Origin: Archilochus colubris
Taxonomy: Eukaryota > Chordata > Aves > Apodiformes > Trochilidae
DNA: 64,000 nucleotides
Assembly (NCBI GenBank): GCA_023079485.1
Contig: CM041085.1
Span: 28,133,121-28,197,120 of the forward strand
Direction of reading: 5' to 3'
Shown here one piece after another: positions 15,003 through 28,120 of this stretch (the stretch's first letter is position 1; every line of letters starts with the position of its first letter). The notes beneath the pieces were generated by a model that worked only from the letters and a program-made list of their open reading frames with translations, was not told the origin of the DNA and did not search any database. Position numbers and translations under genes: made by a program.

Positions 15003-16020
15003 TCATAGAATCATAGAAAGTTAGGGGTTGGAAGGGACCTTGAAAGATCATGTAGTCCAACCCCACTGCCAGAGCAGGGTCACCTACACCAGGTCACACA
15101 GGAACGCATCCAGGTGGGCTTTGAATTTCTCCAGGGAAGGAGACTCCACAACTTCCCTGGGCAGCCTGTGCCAGTGCTCTGTCACCCTCATAGTGAAAAA
15201 ATTCTTCCTAATATTTATACAGAACTGCCTATGCTCCAGTTTATAACCATTGCCCCTTGTCCTATTATTAGTCACCCCTGAGAAAAGCTTGACTCCATCC
15301 TCCTGGCACTTGCTTCTTATATATTTATAAACACTGATGAGGTCACCCCTCATTCTCTTATTCTCCCTCAGCTTTCCTCATAAGGGAGATGTTCTACTCC
15401 CCTAAACATCTTTGTGGCTCTGCACTGGCCTCTTTCAAGCAGTCCCTGTCCTTCTGGAACTGAGGGGCTCAGAACTGGACACAACATTCCAGACGTGGCC
15501 TCACCGGGGCAGAGTAGAGGGGGAACAGAACCTCTCTCAACCTACTAACCACCCCCCTTCTAATGCACCCCAGGATGCCATTGGCCTTCTTGGCCACAAG
15601 GGCACATTGCTGGCTCATGGTCATCCTTCCATCCACCAGCAACCCAGGTCCCTTTCTCCTGTGCTGCCCTCCAGCAGCTCAGTCCCCAAACTATATTGGT
15701 ACCTGGGGTTGTTCTTTCCCAGCTGCAAGACTTTACACTTGCCCTTGTTGTAAATTTATTGATTTCTCCCTGTGCAACTCTCCAGTCTGTCCAGGTCCCT
15801 CTGAATGGCAGCACAGCCTCTGGGGTGTCAGCCACTCCACCCAGTTCTGTCTCATCAGCAAACCTGCTGATAGTAGACTCTATTCCTTCATCCAGGTCAT
15901 CAATAAATATATTGAATAGTACTGGTCCCAGTACTGACCCTTGAGGGACCCCACTAGAAAGAAACTTCCAACTAGACTCCATACCATAGACTACAACTCT
16001 CTGGCTTTTATCCTTCAACC
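15003..16020 (-). mobile_element. CR1 LINE fragment with partial reverse transcriptase
   Basis: This is the longest CR1 copy in the window, about 1 kb, in minus sense. It starts with the tail 'tcatagaatcatagaaagtt' and 'ggttggaagggacc'. Read on the minus strand, its 5' part encodes the reverse transcriptase palm: [20 protein letters not shown], then [14 protein letters not shown]. The family motif is FADD; here it reads FADE, so one catalytic aspartate is lost. Frameshifts separate this part from the downstream C-terminal frame ([20 protein letters not shown]). The element is 5' truncated and dead. Confidence 0.93.
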
Positions 16021-19000
16021 AGAAGGATGACTAGACTACACAAAATCAACTTCTGTGATACTAATGATCTAACAAACTGACACTAAACATTTCTAGCTGA
16101 GATACAAAGCTAGAAAAGTGGCAGCATTTCCAAGCTTTCCACTGATGTTATGGTAATAAGAAGGTAATTGTCCCAAGGCAGATTTAGACTTATCACCAGC
16201 ATGAGGGAATGTCTTGTTTACAATTAGACTCATCAGTGAGTATTTCAGAGTTTAGAAGACAAGAAAAGTAAAATTAAAAAAATATACAAATAAAAATCAA
16301 ACAAAGACTAAGCAAACCTACTATAGGAAAATCTAGGCTTTTGCACACTTTGTTTGTAAATACAAGAAAAATTCTACATAAGATACTCCATGTGAATGGG
16401 CTCTCAGGCAGATAACTCACAATTTGAACTGTAATGTTTCTTAAGCCTTTAATCCTTCACACAGTAGAATGTACCAGACATCTCTATACTGTCTGAAAAC
16501 CTTAATATAAGAAGAGATACTATGGCTTTCAGAGCAGGGGCTACACACTCTTTTTTGTCTGAATGGTGTTCTGGGCCTGAATTTTCCAAAACACTGAACA
16601 AAAAGGTCTTTGGCTGTCAGTTCACAGCAAATGTGCTGAGAAGTACACTAGATATCCTAATGCTGCCAAACAAGCTGTGCACTTCTGTGAAATTTATTCA
16701 GCATGGAAACCCACATCTCCTACAACTTTTCCCTTCCTAATATCACTTATTTCTACTTTAAACCACACAGCTTTGAAATATCCCGTGAGAAAAGCTTGAA
16801 AGAGAGGGGTTAAATACTACAGTAGAGACCACCTAACAAAGATAAGAACCTGAGGAGCAAAAACCTAAGTCTTACTTTGAGGAACTATGTATAGTACAAA
16901 CTGCAGAGCCACAGGAGCTTGTCCTGAAAAAAAACAACAACACAGAAACATGACAGTGTAACCATCTTTTTACAAATTTAAAACCCTGAAAGATCCCTGA
17001 ATTTACTCAGCTAGACACAGGCAGCAAGCAACCTTAGGAAGATAGAGAGTAAGTCTCTCAAAAACTGGAAAGGAAAAGGACAGGTAAACAAGACACATCA
17101 TAAACTATTATGAAAGAATGCATTTTTGTTCACTGCATTTTTCATGGCATATTTTGTTTCTTCAGTTAAATTTCTGAATAAGCATCCGTACCAGAACACT
17201 GATAACCCAGAAAATGAAAAGTATGGACCTTCTTGCCCTTCCTTATCCTTCTCTGTGACCAAAATGAATTTTATCTTTGCCTCTTTGCCTTGCAGTACAA
17301 TTATCCTCTTCAAAAGGTCTCTATCTATACTAGACGCAGGAAAAGAACATTAACAGTTGACTACATGAGAGAATAAGCTTCATACCTGTATCATGAATTA
17401 ACCATAACGTTTAATTCTTGTCTTAACAAATCCATTATGTAGATAAATTGTATTCTGTGTACCATATACTATGCTGTCCAAACATAAATCCAGGGTATTA
17501 TACCTGAATCAGTATTAAAGAAAATTACTGCAGGAACCAGAAGTCTGTCCTCTCGAAGTAATACTATACGTGTAGAATGAAACTTTCTAATAAAAGAGCA
17601 TTGCTATTTTTTTGGTAGTGCTTCAGGAAGCACAAACACTGAAAACTCCCAAACCACGTTCAAAAATCTGTGACCAAAAAAGAATCTCTATGGATAAAGC
17701 TCAGTGGTATCTAGATGCAATTCCTACTATACAGGAGAGAAGGAAATGCACTAAGCTTGTTGAATCAAACTTCCCATCACAAACACTCCCTTTAGAATCA
17801 ATGCATGATACAGACTTGTCACTGCTGAATCTAAAAACTGCCAACACACCATCTCAAAATTTAGCCAGAATTTAGACCTCTTCCATGATTCACTGTCTGC
17901 TACAAACAGATAGAGCAGTTTTCAACTCCAGAAATGCTTTAGTGGGTATGTCCAAATATGTGCCCTACACAATTAGCTTTTGGCAATCTTATTTTAAAGT
18001 ATGACTTCAGCATCATTACTGTGTCTCATGGGTTACAGATGTCAAGTGACAGGCCAAGTGCTCACAACCTCGAGAATTAAAAGGAAAACAAGGAAATAAG
18101 GAATCACATAGCAGTATGCATAGTTTAGACTGTCCCATTTTATTTACCTTTCTGCAAGTTTTTTTGTTTCAGCTGTACCTAGAGTATCCATCTTCAGATG
18201 AGTGTTTGACTTATTTCCAGCTACATTATTTCTTCTACCATGACCCTGAACTTTTAACCTTTCTTCTAGTGTCTCAGGAATTCTAAGGGAAGAAAATAGC
18301 ATTATTCCCATCATAATGCTGAGTAAAAGACAGTTAAGGCAATACAGAGCTCATGAGAGAACTGGGAGACAAGTACAGGAGTTCTGATTCTCAGTCTGCT
18401 GCTGTAATCATCAATTAATTCACAAAAAAAAAACAACCCAAACCAAAAAAGCCGAAATGAAACAACTTAAACTGAGATGGGCTCATTTAAAAAATTAAAA
18501 CATTTCATCAGAAAATTCATCTACATGGGATTGCAGCAGTTTTTAATGTTATGTTTATATGGCAGCAACCTCCCACAGTGTACTTCACCTTCCCAATCAT
18601 GAGATCCTGCTAGAGTAAACACCAAACAAGCAGAGGCAGAACTTCAAACACACTAAGAATTACTGGAATACCTGAGGCTACCTGACAGATAAGCAGAGCT
18701 TCTCCTACACAAGTAATTCTTAAATCTGATCAAGAGGACACATGCATTTATCCATTAGAAAGGACTGGAAAAGATGCCAGTATTCATTAGGATTTTTCAA
18801 ACAATGTTAAAACTCCAGATCACTAAAATTAAGTGAAAACAGGACAGCAAACTTTTATTCAAATGATCTTGCTGTGAAGCTAAGCATAACTGTGTGAAAT
18901 TATTTATTTTTAAGTTGGAGCAATTTTCTATATAGATTTTTAGACCGGCTAACATAATGAGGTCCTTTAAAACTAACAAACAAGATTTTTTTCTCCTGAC

Positions 19001-22000
19001 TCTATTTGCTACGAAGATGTAGAGGAAACAGGGAAGCAACCACAAAACTAGGTCTTGCCTAGCATACCACAAAACTACAAAACTAAATTTCAGTCAAGGC
19101 AGAGACAATAACAATATCAGCATCCAGGGAACAGGGTCAAAACCCTTAACAAGAAAGACTGGAAGAAATTGTCCTATCCACTGTAAAAAGGAAAACAAAA
19201 ATTAAATAAACCCCATAAAAACACACCACAGCCCTCTCCCCAAAAACCATCGTAATCAAAGAGAAAAACTCAAAGAAGTCATGTACTCTTTAGTATGTTA
19301 GTATGTTCTCCATGTTTAGTATGTTCTCCATTCAACCTGCATCTCCACCACTGTATTCTCATCAGTACTGATATCAACCTCCTCATGAAAAAGTTCAATT
19401 AAAAATGTCATTTTGCGGCAAACAAAATAGAAACAGAATTGCACACTGTCAGTCTTTGAAGATCTTTCACTCACTACTTCCACAGCAGAAGACAACAATG
19501 CAAACCTCTGGAGATACTCCAAGGGAGTGAAATTATTCCAAGAGCCTGAGCAAGTGCTAGGCTCAGAAAGCAATGAGATCTTATGCGCCAACTAAACAAA
19601 GCAGAAGTAAACACAAAGGAAAACAAGTAAGACAGTTGTACTTCAGTAGGGACACTCAAGTAGTTTGTATTAGCAGCCATAGTGTTTGTCAACACAGTGA
19701 TAATGCAGCTGAAGGAGAATCAGTATGATTCAAATCCTCACAACACAACCATCCCATTATCTCTTCCTTAACCAAAAATGGACAACTAGTATCATATCTG
19801 CTCCTGGGGACACTATACAAATCATATTATCATTTCCAATGCTAAGATCATTTGATTGTGTTGGGATACTTTTCAGTCTCTGCCCAATGCAACACAAATG
19901 GCAGTCATTTCTCCATTTTCACTCGTCTTTGGACAACAAGCACACAAATTCAAATCCAAAGCAGGGAACAAAGCTTTCCCATTATTTCTGTAGTTTCACT
20001 CAGTAATCCTATTTTAAATCCAATAAGAGCTCATTCTGTCACTACAGCACTAGACAATTAAATCACAAGTATTTTCCCTCCACACCAACTAGAAGCTTTC
20101 TCACACCAGAAGTATCCAAGCCAAACTCCAAAGGGAGAGGAAGACTGAATTAAGGAACTCTCCAATCTCTAGATTATAACCTCCCTATGACAGTGATGAA
20201 AGACTATCTTTTGCATCTCATGAAAATAGGACTTTATTTTTTACAAAATCTTTCAGGATTAGGTCACGTTCAGCCCAGAACAAACACTGTTCAGGTCATT
20301 GGCTCTCTCTGTATAACTAAGAACTGCAAAACCCACCAAAACCAGTACTGAAAATAAAACTGTATTACATTAATTTTCTATATAATCTTCTTTCTCATCT
20401 CCCAAGATAAATCATTCTCTCATCAGTGATCCCCCTTTTAAATCCTTGGAATAAAGAGCACATTTCATTTCTTTTTTTATTAATAAAAAGTAGGGAGGAA
20501 CTAATACAGAACAGGCATACGCCTAGCACTTGTACTGAGCTCAACTTAAAGGTTTTTATACAGTATGTTTTCTTCAGTCTTATTACAGGTCCAATGAAAA
20601 GACTGAAAATCAAAAATCCTCTTTGCAACACTGGGAAGTAACGTGTATTGGACTTAATACATGTTCCATAGTATTATTCCATTGGTATAAAGGAAGAGAT
20701 TCAGAATGTCTTCTCAGCAGGGTGGCAAAATCTGGAAGGAATCTACCTCTGAAAGGTCTCTAACTCAGAGGAAGAGGACTTAATCACTCAATCCTGTGAT
20801 TTGTATTTGCTTTTAATATAACCCTGCTGCTGCATGGAAGTTTTTCTTATTGAGAGGAACAGATTAATTCTTGCTTATGGTGGTCTACTACAATTCAATA
20901 TAGGGCTTGCTTTAGATATCTTCAGAAGAGCCGTATGCCTTCCCCCATTCCCCCCCTTTTTTTTTCTTTATATATTCCTTTCCACTTCCAAAAAACTGCA
21001 GGTGGTTCCAAATTGCATACCTATAACATGAGCTGATTTAATTTTATCCCCTGATCATTCACACAAGACAGCAGAATTTAACTGCTTAGCTTCCCATATC
21101 ATTATAAGATACAAATGCACTTAAATCTCCCTCACAGAATTCAATTATTTTCACTGTTTTATCTAATTAATTTTTTTAAAGTTACCAGACAATGCGAGCT
21201 GTAGCCCCATTTTCTGTTCTGACATTTTTTTTTCTTAAAAATGAAAATTAAAAAACCATATATGCATACACATACTGTCATAAAGGATCTTTCACCTTAG
21301 GCATCAAACATCTGTAAAGACCTAGTAACAAACACTAACCCTCAAGATAACAAAGGAGGAATTCATGCCAGGGATAAATCCATATCAGTCTGCAACAGTT
21401 CTCTGCAGTCTCCAGAGCAACCCAGGTCTGGAAAGGCAAATCAAACCCATTTGATACATATCACTCTTTATTTGCAGATTAAGTGGAAGTTCAAGTAGTG
21501 GCCACAGGAAAGGGCCATTTCATTCACATACTGTTCTGCTTCCAAATTATTCAGAAAACTCTTACAGTTTTGGATGACTATATATGATAAATATGCTTAT
21601 AATACCTGTCCTCTGTTACTCAGCTACAGAAGCTTCACACCAAAATTTGAATTAAAACTTTCTTCATCTTATAAACAATCACAAACTTGGCAATTACATT
21701 TCAAAAGCAAGTTTTTTATGCTCACAATGTTTCTACAGATCTAGTTCGTATATAGATATGAACATTGAGGTCTTCATAAAAAGATGGACTGCTAAGAGCA
21801 AAATCATCTATAAGCAAGTCTCAGATTCCGCCTTAACATAAATGCAAATGTAAACAAACCAGGCATTACTGAAACCTACAAGACTTTCTGAAGAGCTCTT
21901 TTTTATATTTCTCAGTAAAGAAAGAGTGAGTACACAAAGCCTTATATTTCACATGTACACATCAAGCACTCAACTTTATCCACATAAGTGTGACATAACA

Positions 22001-25000
22001 TTTACTAATTAAAAATAAGAGTTGGACCAGAGGATTGTCAACTCTTAAGCTTAACAAAACCAAATACTTATGCTTCTATTACCTTGTGTCATAGGATACA
22101 GTGGATGCTAATGCTAACAAGAGCTCAAAAAGAGATTGTATAAATTCACAACTACTAAAAGCCAGATTATTTAATACCAAATAATCTGGCCAGAGACCCC
22201 TAAACTGCAACCTGCTAGAAGCAAGTGACACTTCCTTCAGATACTCAGCTATCTGCATGCTCTGTGATACTCTTCCCTTGGCATCTGCTATCATCATCCA
22301 CTGTTAAAAACAACATATTAATGTAGAAACACCTTTGGTCTGAGCTGACAAACCATTTTTATGTCCATATTTTTGTGTCTGGGAAAAAGGAAGGTAAAAT
22401 AGCTAAAGCTGGTTCAACACCTACACTGTTCAATTCCTTCAATTCAAAACACTATGTAGAGCACTCGTATGGCAGCCAAGATACTTATATAGTAACAAAT
22501 TCTTAATATACTTCCATCACTCACGAGAGCTGAGGAATTCACCACAAATATGTAACTCTCCCTCCACCTCCCTTAGCTGAATTCACCCCCCCTTTCAAGT
22601 TTTACTTAACACTTATAAGAGCTTTATGAGTACCATTTTTAATTTATTTATGCAGTATTAACTATTATCAAAAACCTGCATCACCTGTATGAGATTTGTG
22701 TTATCCCTTATGTGTATTTTACTCAGATTTTAGAAAGGTAGGTCTTTGGGGTTGTGCTGTGTTTTGGTTTTTAAGTTATTTACAACTGAAGGGGTTTCTT
22801 AGAAGTTACTCCACTACATGATTGGAACAGGGGGATCTGCTCTTTATCAAGCACAGGCAGCAGTAACATTGCTAGTAATGCCTGGATGCCCAACAGACCA
22901 GTGTTCCACTTCACCAAAACAGAGTAAGAGCAAGATTGCTCCCTTCCTCTGACAGTTTAGAATTTTGTTAGCCATGGTCTTTGTCCAACTAAAGCTTCGT
23001 GTAAACTGTGATCCATCAGAATCACAGTGGGCAGCCAGTCTTCGCTTCCTGCAATAACTTTATGCTACCAATCTTCAAAAACACCACTCTTCTATAGTAT
23101 TCTTAAAATACATGCAGAAATACTGTTCTCTTTCATATTTTGTCCAGCACTTATAGCTCCTTCCCATATATTCTATCTGCTTAAATGGTACCAGGTACCA
23201 CTGGTAAAGCATTAGTAGTAGTTTTATTTAAAGGGCTATGTGAAAGAGTTTGGCCTTCTTCCAATTTTTACTTGGCAATTATTATTCAAGTTAGTGAAAC
23301 TAGATAGATGAAGATTTTATTTAGAAATCAGTTTAGATATAAGATACTCCCTTTAACAAATATTTAATCAGAAGTGTGCCTTCAAAGCAGAGGAATCCAT
23401 TTCATCACATGTACAAAGCAGATGAAGAACTGATAGGAAGGACTGATATTAGTACCAAGAAGTGCTTGATCTCTGTATTCTAATGGGAGAGTTGATCATC
23501 AAGTACATGCTTTGCAAAGATTACTTTGCACTGGACAAGGATGCCAGAGACTGTTAAACCCAGGGCGCTAGGAAAGCGTGTGACTACCAGCTGGGTCTGT
23601 TAGCTCTGGAACTATGCATAAGGCAACAATCACAAATGACTCAGGACCTCCATAAACAGCCCAGTTTTCCAGTGGGAGATCTCCAGACCAGTTTTGATAT
23701 GGCTACCAAAGATACAAGGTGCATCTGAGTAATACTACAGTCTTTCATGGCTATAAACACAAAGTGAAAAACCATTACTGTAGACCATTTAAAAGCTATT
23801 AAAGTTTTAAGTACGGTAAAATGTTGTAAACAAAGGCATTAGTTAAAAATAACACAACATAGGAATAAGCAATGCAATACAAAAGCATGAGTCAAAACAA
23901 GAATCACACAAAACCAATGAACACAGAAATAAAAGAACAATTTATTGGAACTGGACCTCTCTGAATATTTTCTCTTGGACATTTTTTCCAAATAATCTGA
24001 ATGCACACGGATCTCATTGGAGTCTAGATGCTCCTCTGCCAACAAACAGTCATTGTTTTTGCAGAGTCAACTGAAATAACTGAGTGCACCTGTAAAACAG
24101 CTGGCAAACATTTAATTGCAACAGCTAAGCTTTCATCCCCTATAATGAACCATATTTAACTGAGATCTAAGTTACATGAGCACATGATTCTGGATAGCAT
24201 TACACTATCTGGGAATACAGTTCCCATACTATTTGTATGGTATGTAGTACATTATATCGTTCCCAAATTATAACTCCTTCACATATTTCCTAATTTGCAT
24301 TTTACTCCTAAAGCACAATGCTTTGATGTACTGTTTTAAATGGAAAAAAAAAATTAAATGTCTTGTATTGCAAAAATACCAACAGAGTAGAAGACCTCAC
24401 TAAACTATTAAAATGTACCAGTAATTCAAATAGCAATAATCATCTGCACATACAAACTGAGGGAGATAGATGGAAAGCAGTATAAAGGTATGTACTTCAC
24501 ACCTCTAGCATCACATTTGTTCTGCTACCAGGTTACAAAAAAGAGACGTTGAAGGTAACTGGAACTGCTTCTAGTCAAAAAAGTGAAATGTGAGATCCTG
24601 TACCATTTCTAAGAGCTTTGCGAAGTGGAACAGAAGGAAATACCAAGATGAAGATGTTGGCCATGTAACTCACTCCTTCACAAAGTGTTGGGGTTTTTTT
24701 CCCCTGACAAGATACAGACAGCTATACAAACTCTTTTAGCAGCGAAGCTCCCTGGTAACTGAACTGGAGACATGCACCATTACTATCTGAATCACCTTTA
24801 CAGAACCTTTCCTGAATTATTCTCTAACTCATAAATAGATATAGTTAAGTCTTCCATAGGGTTTCTTCTGACTCTAAAAGAAATCTGTTCTACTAAAAGC
24901 TTCAAGGTGCAGTATGAAATTATCCAAGACATAATTAAATAAAAATGCTACAACAGAAATCTGTAAACAACAGAAAAGTGAGTTTGTGGCAATTTTGTTA

Positions 25001-25899
25001 TAAAAAAAATTGAATAAAAAAATTCTGATTTAATTGTTAGACCTTCTTACAGTTTCTTGCAGCAATCACAGGCAGACAACAACCTCTTCATGAGCACTAG
25101 ATGAGAATAATTATCCTCAGATAGAACGATAATTACACTAAATTATTTTGCAAGTTGCTTTGAAACCTATTAATGAAAAGTTCTCTTAAAAGCTTTGTAT
25201 TACAAGTATTCTTAATCATTACATAAACCAAGTACAACTTTTTCTAGAGGCTAATTAAATATTTAAAAACAGCCATAATTTTATTTTAAAGTTCAGCTAA
25301 ACCAATCATTATTTTGTGAGAAAAATGGTTCCATGAGCTAAGGAGAGCTGCACTGCAAGTTACCTTGGTATAAGCTTATAATAGAACCTTTCAAATCTAT
25401 TCATCAACTTACTGAAGAAAATACATCAAATATTTTAAACTGTCCATCAAGAGTGTAGTATAGTTCAAAGTCAATAGGGTTTTTATATAATACTGAAATA
25501 TGTTAAGGGTTTAGAATAAACACCTGTTGACTAGGTGAGAACAAATTCTGCAAGCAGTTGTAAGAAGCAGTGATGTGGTATACAAAAAAAAAAAAAGATG
25601 AATTTATTTCTTGAAAGTAATTCACAACAGCTATAGTTGTCAGTTTTCTAAGCTATTTTTAACCTTATAAATATCTATCTTTATACATACAGACACCTTA
25701 ACCCATTGCCTCCTTTCAGCCCCAAGAAACTGGTAATGACCTTCTTATAAAACTCCACTGGGGGAACGGGGAGATATGCAGTTATTCAAATAGCTCTCTG
25801 CTTTCCTTGACATTCACATTGCCTGTGAAAAATGAGGCCCACTCGTGCTAATGTTCCTTATAAGAGCAATCAGGTTGGGAGCTCCTGGCGTGAAGCTAT

Positions 25900-25955
25900 T
25901 TCTTGAATCATGATTGCAGGATCAAGTCGATAAGTAGCATCCCTAGGGATCACCA
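25900..25955. other. Stretch with two perfect palindromes
   Basis: AATCATGATT at 25906-25915 and ATCCCTAGGGAT at 25939-25950 are perfect palindromes 23 bp apart, in DNA more balanced in composition than its AT-rich surroundings. It matches no repeat or RNA family I know. It could be a conserved regulatory element of the presumed TULP4 intron, or chance. Confidence 0.25.
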
Positions 25956-27539
25956 TGATTTCACTATTATGGAAAAATCTATGATGGTATTACTGAAATA
26001 ATTTTACCAGAAATCTTGATGTAATGAGAAATTAGTTCCACTAATAAACCTCTTCTTCTTATGTAAGTTAACTCTTTACACTCTTAAAGGAACTCCATAA
26101 GCTTAGAGTAAACAATTCTATGTTAGTGGTTCATATTAATACACTCTTCAAAGCTTCCAATATTGCATTAGACTAAAACACCTGCTATTTTGAGAAAGTT
26201 CTTACTGTATTTTATTAAGCATATATTTTAGAATTTGCAAATGATTTGCAAAAACAGACATTAAAAAACTGTATTGTTGACGGCTTCCATATGTGTAGAA
26301 AATATCTGTTGCAAATACCCCTACTTAGAATACATGATGTTGCTCATGTATCAGTAATTCTCAGGCAAATTTCATCCTCACAAAATGAAATTGTCTATGA
26401 CAATAACATTTTTTTAAAGGAGAAGAAAAACCTTTTCTATCAAGAGGCCTTTGCCCCTTCCTTTCTTGAAAACATATCTAAGTTGTAGAAGAAAATAGGC
26501 TCTTGAATACTCAAACACCATATTTTAACTCAGGAAGTCCCTTAACCTCAAATAGCTGGAGGTCTGGCTCATTTCCCAAAGCCTCCCAATACACTCACCC
26601 AAGTTGTTATGGTGTTTCCTAAGCATCTGCTACTTGCCACTTCCAGAAACTGCAATCTAAAAACTAAACGGACGTTTAATCTGACCCCATACTGCTGTCT
26701 GACCTGTATGTTTTACTGCTTACGTCCAATTTAAGTACTGAATAGACAAACGATTCCTGCACTTTTCAGGAAATCTTTAGGAAGCCGAGGTGCTCGAACA
26801 CGTTCGCAAGCAGACATTTACTGAAAGGCACGACGTGAAGACACAACACAAAAGAACGCGGAGTTGCATTCCCTCGGCCCATTTTCCCCTATCGTAGGGC
26901 AAATTTCCTAAGGAGCTGCCCCTCTCCCGAACACGGCGGGGGCGCGGGGGGACAACAGTGAAGAATAAAGAAGGAAAAAAACGGGAAAAAAAAATAAATC
27001 GCAGCCTGTGCGCAGAGACGATGCCGGCGGCAGCTAGACGGCTCCCCGCTCCGCTGCCGGACCCCAGCCCCTCGGCCAGCCGGTGCGGAGCGGTTCGGCG
27101 GCCTCCGGGAGAGGGCGGGGACCACCGCCACCCCACCGCCTGGCTTTCCCGGCTCCCGGAGCCGCAGGTGTGAGTCAGGGGGGGGATCCGGGCTTCCCGG
27201 GAAGCCCCCGCGGCTGGCGGAGGGGGAGGCAGGACCGACACCGGCCGGTGTCCGCCGGGCGCGCGGGGCAACCGCCACGGAAAGGGCAGCGCGCGGCGAA
27301 CGACGGATGCGCGCGCCCGGGCGGCGCCCACCCCGGGACCCCCCCCGTCGCCCCCTCTCGACCAAAACCGGACGGGTCTGCTGGCCTGCCCGTGGGCAAG
27401 CAGGTGCCCAACCGGAACAAAACAACCCCGGTCAGAACCTGGCCTGGCCCAGCCCGCCCCCGGCGGCGCCCCCGCCCTGCGGCCCTGCCCCACGCATCGC
27501 CCTCCGCCCCCCACCCCCCAATCCCCCGCCTCAACTCAC

Positions 27540-27750
27540 CTCGGCGGGGCGCGGCGGAGGAGCGGGCAGCTGCGGGCAGCTGCCACTCGCACCCCCGAGG
27601 CTCGCTCCCCGCCCCGGCGCCGAGTACCTCCCCCTCCCTCGTTCCTTCCCTCCCTCCGTTTGTCCGTCCCTCCCTCCCTGCCTCCCTGCCCGCCCTCCCG
27701 GTTCCGTCTCTCACCGCTACCGGAGCGGCGGCGGCGGCTGCGGCTGGGCC
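27540..27750 (-). other. TULP4: Presumed TULP4 non-coding exon 1
   Basis: The 3' edge is set by a near-consensus minus-strand donor, GAG|GTGAGTT, with the last exon base at 27540. The 5' edge is only estimated, placed just downstream of the two E-boxes at 27761-27786. In minus sense the segment is purine-rich, with repeated GGGAGGG-type runs at about 27630-27705, which suits a structured 5' UTR. No start codon opens a recognisable TULP4 reading frame, so coding would begin in an exon beyond the left edge. TULP4 is a large WD40, SOCS-box and tubby-domain protein. The gene name rests on synteny with GTF2H5 and SERAC1. Confidence 0.45.
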
Positions 27751-27760
27751 CGACTCCGCC

Positions 27761-27786
27761 GCCACGTGACCCCCTCGCCACGTGAC
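27761..27786 (-). promoter_or_regulatory. Two identical E-box sites
   Basis: The 10-mer GCCACGTGAC occurs twice, at 27761-27770 and 27777-27786, with start positions 16 bp apart. In minus sense each reads GTCACGTGGC, a high-affinity E-box of the type bound by USF and MiT/TFE bHLH-zip factors. The pair sits just upstream of the presumed TULP4 first exon. Binding is inferred from the motif only. Confidence 0.55.
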
Positions 27787-28120
27787 CACCACACTGCCCC
27801 GGCCCGGCTCCGCCCCCGCCGCCGATCCCGCGGCTCCGGGGCCGCTTGGCGGTGGGGATTGGGAGGGGAGGATGTGAAGGGGGTTGCCCCTAAGCTTCCC
27901 CCCCGCCTTCCCCGCAAAGCCGCGGGCAGCCCCCGGCGGCTCCCGCAGCGCCACGGCCCATTTGTGGGGCCCGGCCAGCGCCATGACAGCGTGACACTAA
28001 GGCGTCGTGGTAACAGCTCGTGTGACAGGGAGGAACAGCCGTGGGGGGAGCGAGGCTGCCGCCTCCACCTCCCCGCCCCTCTCAGCCCCTTCCCTTCCTT
28101 ACCTTCGCCTGTCTGCGTTA

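Larger units (their letters stand above)
1..27539 (-). other. TULP4: Presumed TULP4 intron 1 (non-coding span)
   Basis: No coding exon was recognised on either strand in this span. Open frames here are short, lack family resemblance and are not bounded by convincing splice sites, or they lie in CR1 fragments. The span lies downstream (minus sense) of a strong splice donor in the CpG island at about 27.5 kb. In human the gene next to GTF2H5 on this side, in the same direction, is TULP4, which has a very long first intron. The assignment is therefore by synteny, not by protein similarity. Content: AT-rich DNA with CR1 fragments at about 811-1205, 7747-7957, 9293-9587 and 15003-16020, poly-A tracts, a diverged 73-bp tandem duplication near 11.7 kb and a very AT-rich tract at 9.1-9.29 kb. 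Apart from those I see nothing between the repeats. Confidence 0.5.
26900..28120. promoter_or_regulatory. TULP4: CpG island promoter, presumed TULP4
   Basis: The base composition changes abruptly from AT-rich to very GC- and CpG-rich for about 1.2 kb, then returns to AT-rich. This is the usual form of a vertebrate housekeeping promoter. The best splice signal inside it is a minus-strand donor at 27540/27539 (GCCGAG|GTGAGTT), which points transcription leftwards. Two identical GCCACGTGAC E-box sites lie about 220 bp upstream of that donor in the minus sense. Long open frames cross the island on both strands, but this reflects scarcity of stop codons in GC-rich DNA. A weaker plus-sense donor-like site (CAG|GTGTGAG near 27168) could serve an antisense transcript; nothing else supports one. 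Confidence 0.7.
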
